Below are positions 62,860 to 64,000 of a stretch of 64,000 nucleotides of DNA, one piece after another. Where the stretch lies: positions 16,183 through 80,182 of the forward strand of contig JAQNDB010000506.1 in assembly GCA_029204045.2 (NCBI GenBank), in the 5' to 3' direction. The notes beneath the pieces were generated by a model that saw only the letters and a list, made by a program, of their open reading frames with translations, had not been told where the DNA came from and did no database searches. The translations under genes and the position numbers were made by a program. The first letter of the stretch is position 1, and each line of letters starts with the position of its first letter. Source of the stretch: Tillandsia leiboldiana (lineage: Eukaryota > Streptophyta > Magnoliopsida > Poales > Bromeliaceae).

Positions 62860-62936
62860 CTTTGATCCGCCGGAAAAGAGAGGAAAGGGATCGTCCTAAC
62901 GTTGCACGGTGATCCCGCGTGCAAGCAACCTCAGTC

Positions 62937-63118
62937 ACTTTTCTCCTTCTTTTTTCCTTCTCTGTGGCGTCTTTAAAGGAGGAAAACCTAGCCGTCTTTT
63001 CTCTTTATTTTTCCTTCGAGTGGCGTTCTTTAAAGAGAAAAACCTAGCCGTCTTTCATCTTTTCCTTTTTTTTTTTCCTTCTCGTGGGTCTCTGAAAGAG
63101 AAAACCCTACCGTCTAAT
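62937..63118. repeat. H: three copies of a 60-bp pyrimidine-rich repeat
   Basis: Each copy has CTTT(A/C)AA(A)G followed by GAAAACCTAGCCGTCTTT and a run of T/C. Confidence 0.7.
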
Positions 63119-63744
63119 GAAAGCGACCTAGGAGGGAAAGATTAAAACCCTAGGTGTCTCAAGGTTTAAAGGTGATTAAATAATAGGGAAGATCCGGTGG
63201 CTAGAAAACTCGAGAAACGTGCAGATCGTCCGCACGGATCCGGGGCGCCTAAGTAGGGTCGAACTTCGGAAAATTATTCCGGGTGAACCGGGAGATCGGA
63301 ATCTGAAACGATCACGCCCCGTTCTCTAATTCGAGGCCCTTCCGCCTAAAAATGTCCGCGAGCCCCACGGATTCCCGGGCGGAAACACTAAAAAGTGTCC
63401 CTCAGTCGGGCAGTCGAAGAAACAGGGGGTGACGGGAGGGTCCCGGGGAAAAGTCAGGTCTTCACTCTCTACCTTCTTTCTTCTTTCTTCCTCCCCGCAA
63501 GCGTTTTTCTCTGCTTTTCCTTTCGCACCCGAGCATCGAGAGGAGAGGGAGGGAGAGGTTGTGGGACGCTGGCGTTTGCATCGCAGGCCTCGTCGGAAGC
63601 GCGCGAGGCTTCCGATGGGGGCGTTTTTTCGGCGACGGCCCCGGCGCTACCGGGTAGGTCCCCGTGCGTTGGTTTTTCTGTATTTTGTAAGTTTTTGGGT
63701 CATTCTTTTAGACGTCAACTGACCCCTCTTGCTCCTTCTGTGTT
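63119..63744. other. H: unassigned region
   Basis: Contains a CT-rich stretch near 63460-63500 that resembles a transcribed leader on the plus strand. No TATA box, domain or convincing ORF was recognised. Confidence 0.3.
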
Positions 63745-64000
63745 GGGGCACGTTGTGACCGTTTTTTGGCGTGCGGACCTCCGGCACGCTGCACCGTTTT
63801 GCGGTGCGGACTATGTTTTGCGTGCGGATTCTGGCACCGTGCACCGTTTGGCATGCGGAATCTGCACGTCACCGTTTTGCGTGCGGGACTGTTTTGCTTG
63901 TGGATCCATGCACCGTGCACCGTTTTGCGTTGCGGACTGCGGCACCGTGCACCGTTTTTGCGTGCGGACTTCGGTCTTTGCGTGCGGATCCTGGCACCGT
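63745..64000. repeat. H: irregular GCACCGTTTTGCGTGCGGA repeats, cut by window end
   Basis: Short tandem units around CACCGTGCACCGTTTTGCG and GCGTGCGGA repeat with variable spacing up to the end of the window. Confidence 0.7.

Larger units (their letters stand above)
60519..64000 (-). repeat. H: inverted LTR-like sequence, right end not seen
   Basis: Begins TGTCACGCCCCGGGGG, the reverse complement of the family LTR end (CCCCGGGGCGTGACA), in the middle of the G LTR; CTCTC just before it may be the target duplication. Read on the minus strand this would be the 3' end of an LTR. The other boundary is not found, so how much of the following 3.5 kb belongs to the LTR is uncertain. No protein domain is recognised in it. 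Confidence 0.45.

Noticed and set aside
63429..63722. 97-codon plus-strand ORF near the window end as a possible host gene
   Set aside because: The CT-rich leader-like start is suggestive, but the arginine-rich product has no domain and is followed by tandem repeats; evidence is too thin.

Overview
The window is a block of nested LTR retrotransposons from a flowering-plant genome. No host gene, rRNA, tRNA gene or CRISPR array was recognised. The plant assignment rests on three things: Ty1/copia elements with all the marks of the plant-only Sirevirus (SIRE/Maximus) lineage, Tekay/Del-type Ty3/gypsy remnants, and primer-binding sites matching the 3' end of plant initiator-Met tRNA (TGGTATCAGAGC). 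The species cannot be named from the sequence.

Layout. Copia element A (minus strand, 1-8708, 3' LTR outside the window) sits inside copia element C (minus, 8709-15683). C sits inside the 5' LTR of gypsy element F (plus, 15684-36579). F is also split by copia element B (plus, 21851-32951, with a perfect ATTGT target-site duplication). F's 3' LTR is cut off at about 36579 and fused, through a templated repair scar, to a 5'-truncated LTR of copia element D (plus, 36580-48029). D lies in a minisatellite inside gypsy element G (48030-48096 and 57697-60518). Sixty-seven bases further on, G is split by gypsy element E (plus, 48097-57696, TSD GCACA). At 60519 an inverted LTR-like sequence H (minus) begins and runs to the end of the window through several GC-rich or hairpin-forming tandem repeats.

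Genes. C and D each keep one open 1705-codon gag-pol frame. It carries two CCHC knuckles with a coiled coil between them, a DSG protease, an HHCC + D,D35E integrase, a YVDD reverse transcriptase and RNase H. D's two LTRs are almost identical, so D is the best candidate for a recently active copy. A and B are deletion derivatives lacking protease and all or part of integrase; B also has a frameshift and YVND instead of YVDD. All three elements whose 3' half is visible (A, B, D) keep an open second ORF (ORF2, envelope-position protein) with an N-terminal hydrophobic segment and a C-terminal coiled coil. E, F and G are short non-coding derivatives of one Tekay/Del-like gypsy family and retain only scraps of gag, RT, integrase and the integrase tail.

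The most interesting signals are structural rather than coding. (1) Every copia LTR carries eight consecutive hairpins that share the hexaloop TGGATT but have different, mutually complementary stems. (2) The gypsy leaders of E and F share a long hairpin with compensatory changes and a self-complementary CTGCAG loop, like a retroviral dimerisation site. (3) Copia LTRs and the gypsy E LTR both place TCCGGA-centred palindromes about 20 bp apart just upstream of the TATA box. (4) ORF2 is preceded by its own palindrome array, a TATA-like box and a conserved 380-bp GT-AG intron. (5) A 27-bp hairpin minisatellite grows from one unit in F to four in E and nine in G.
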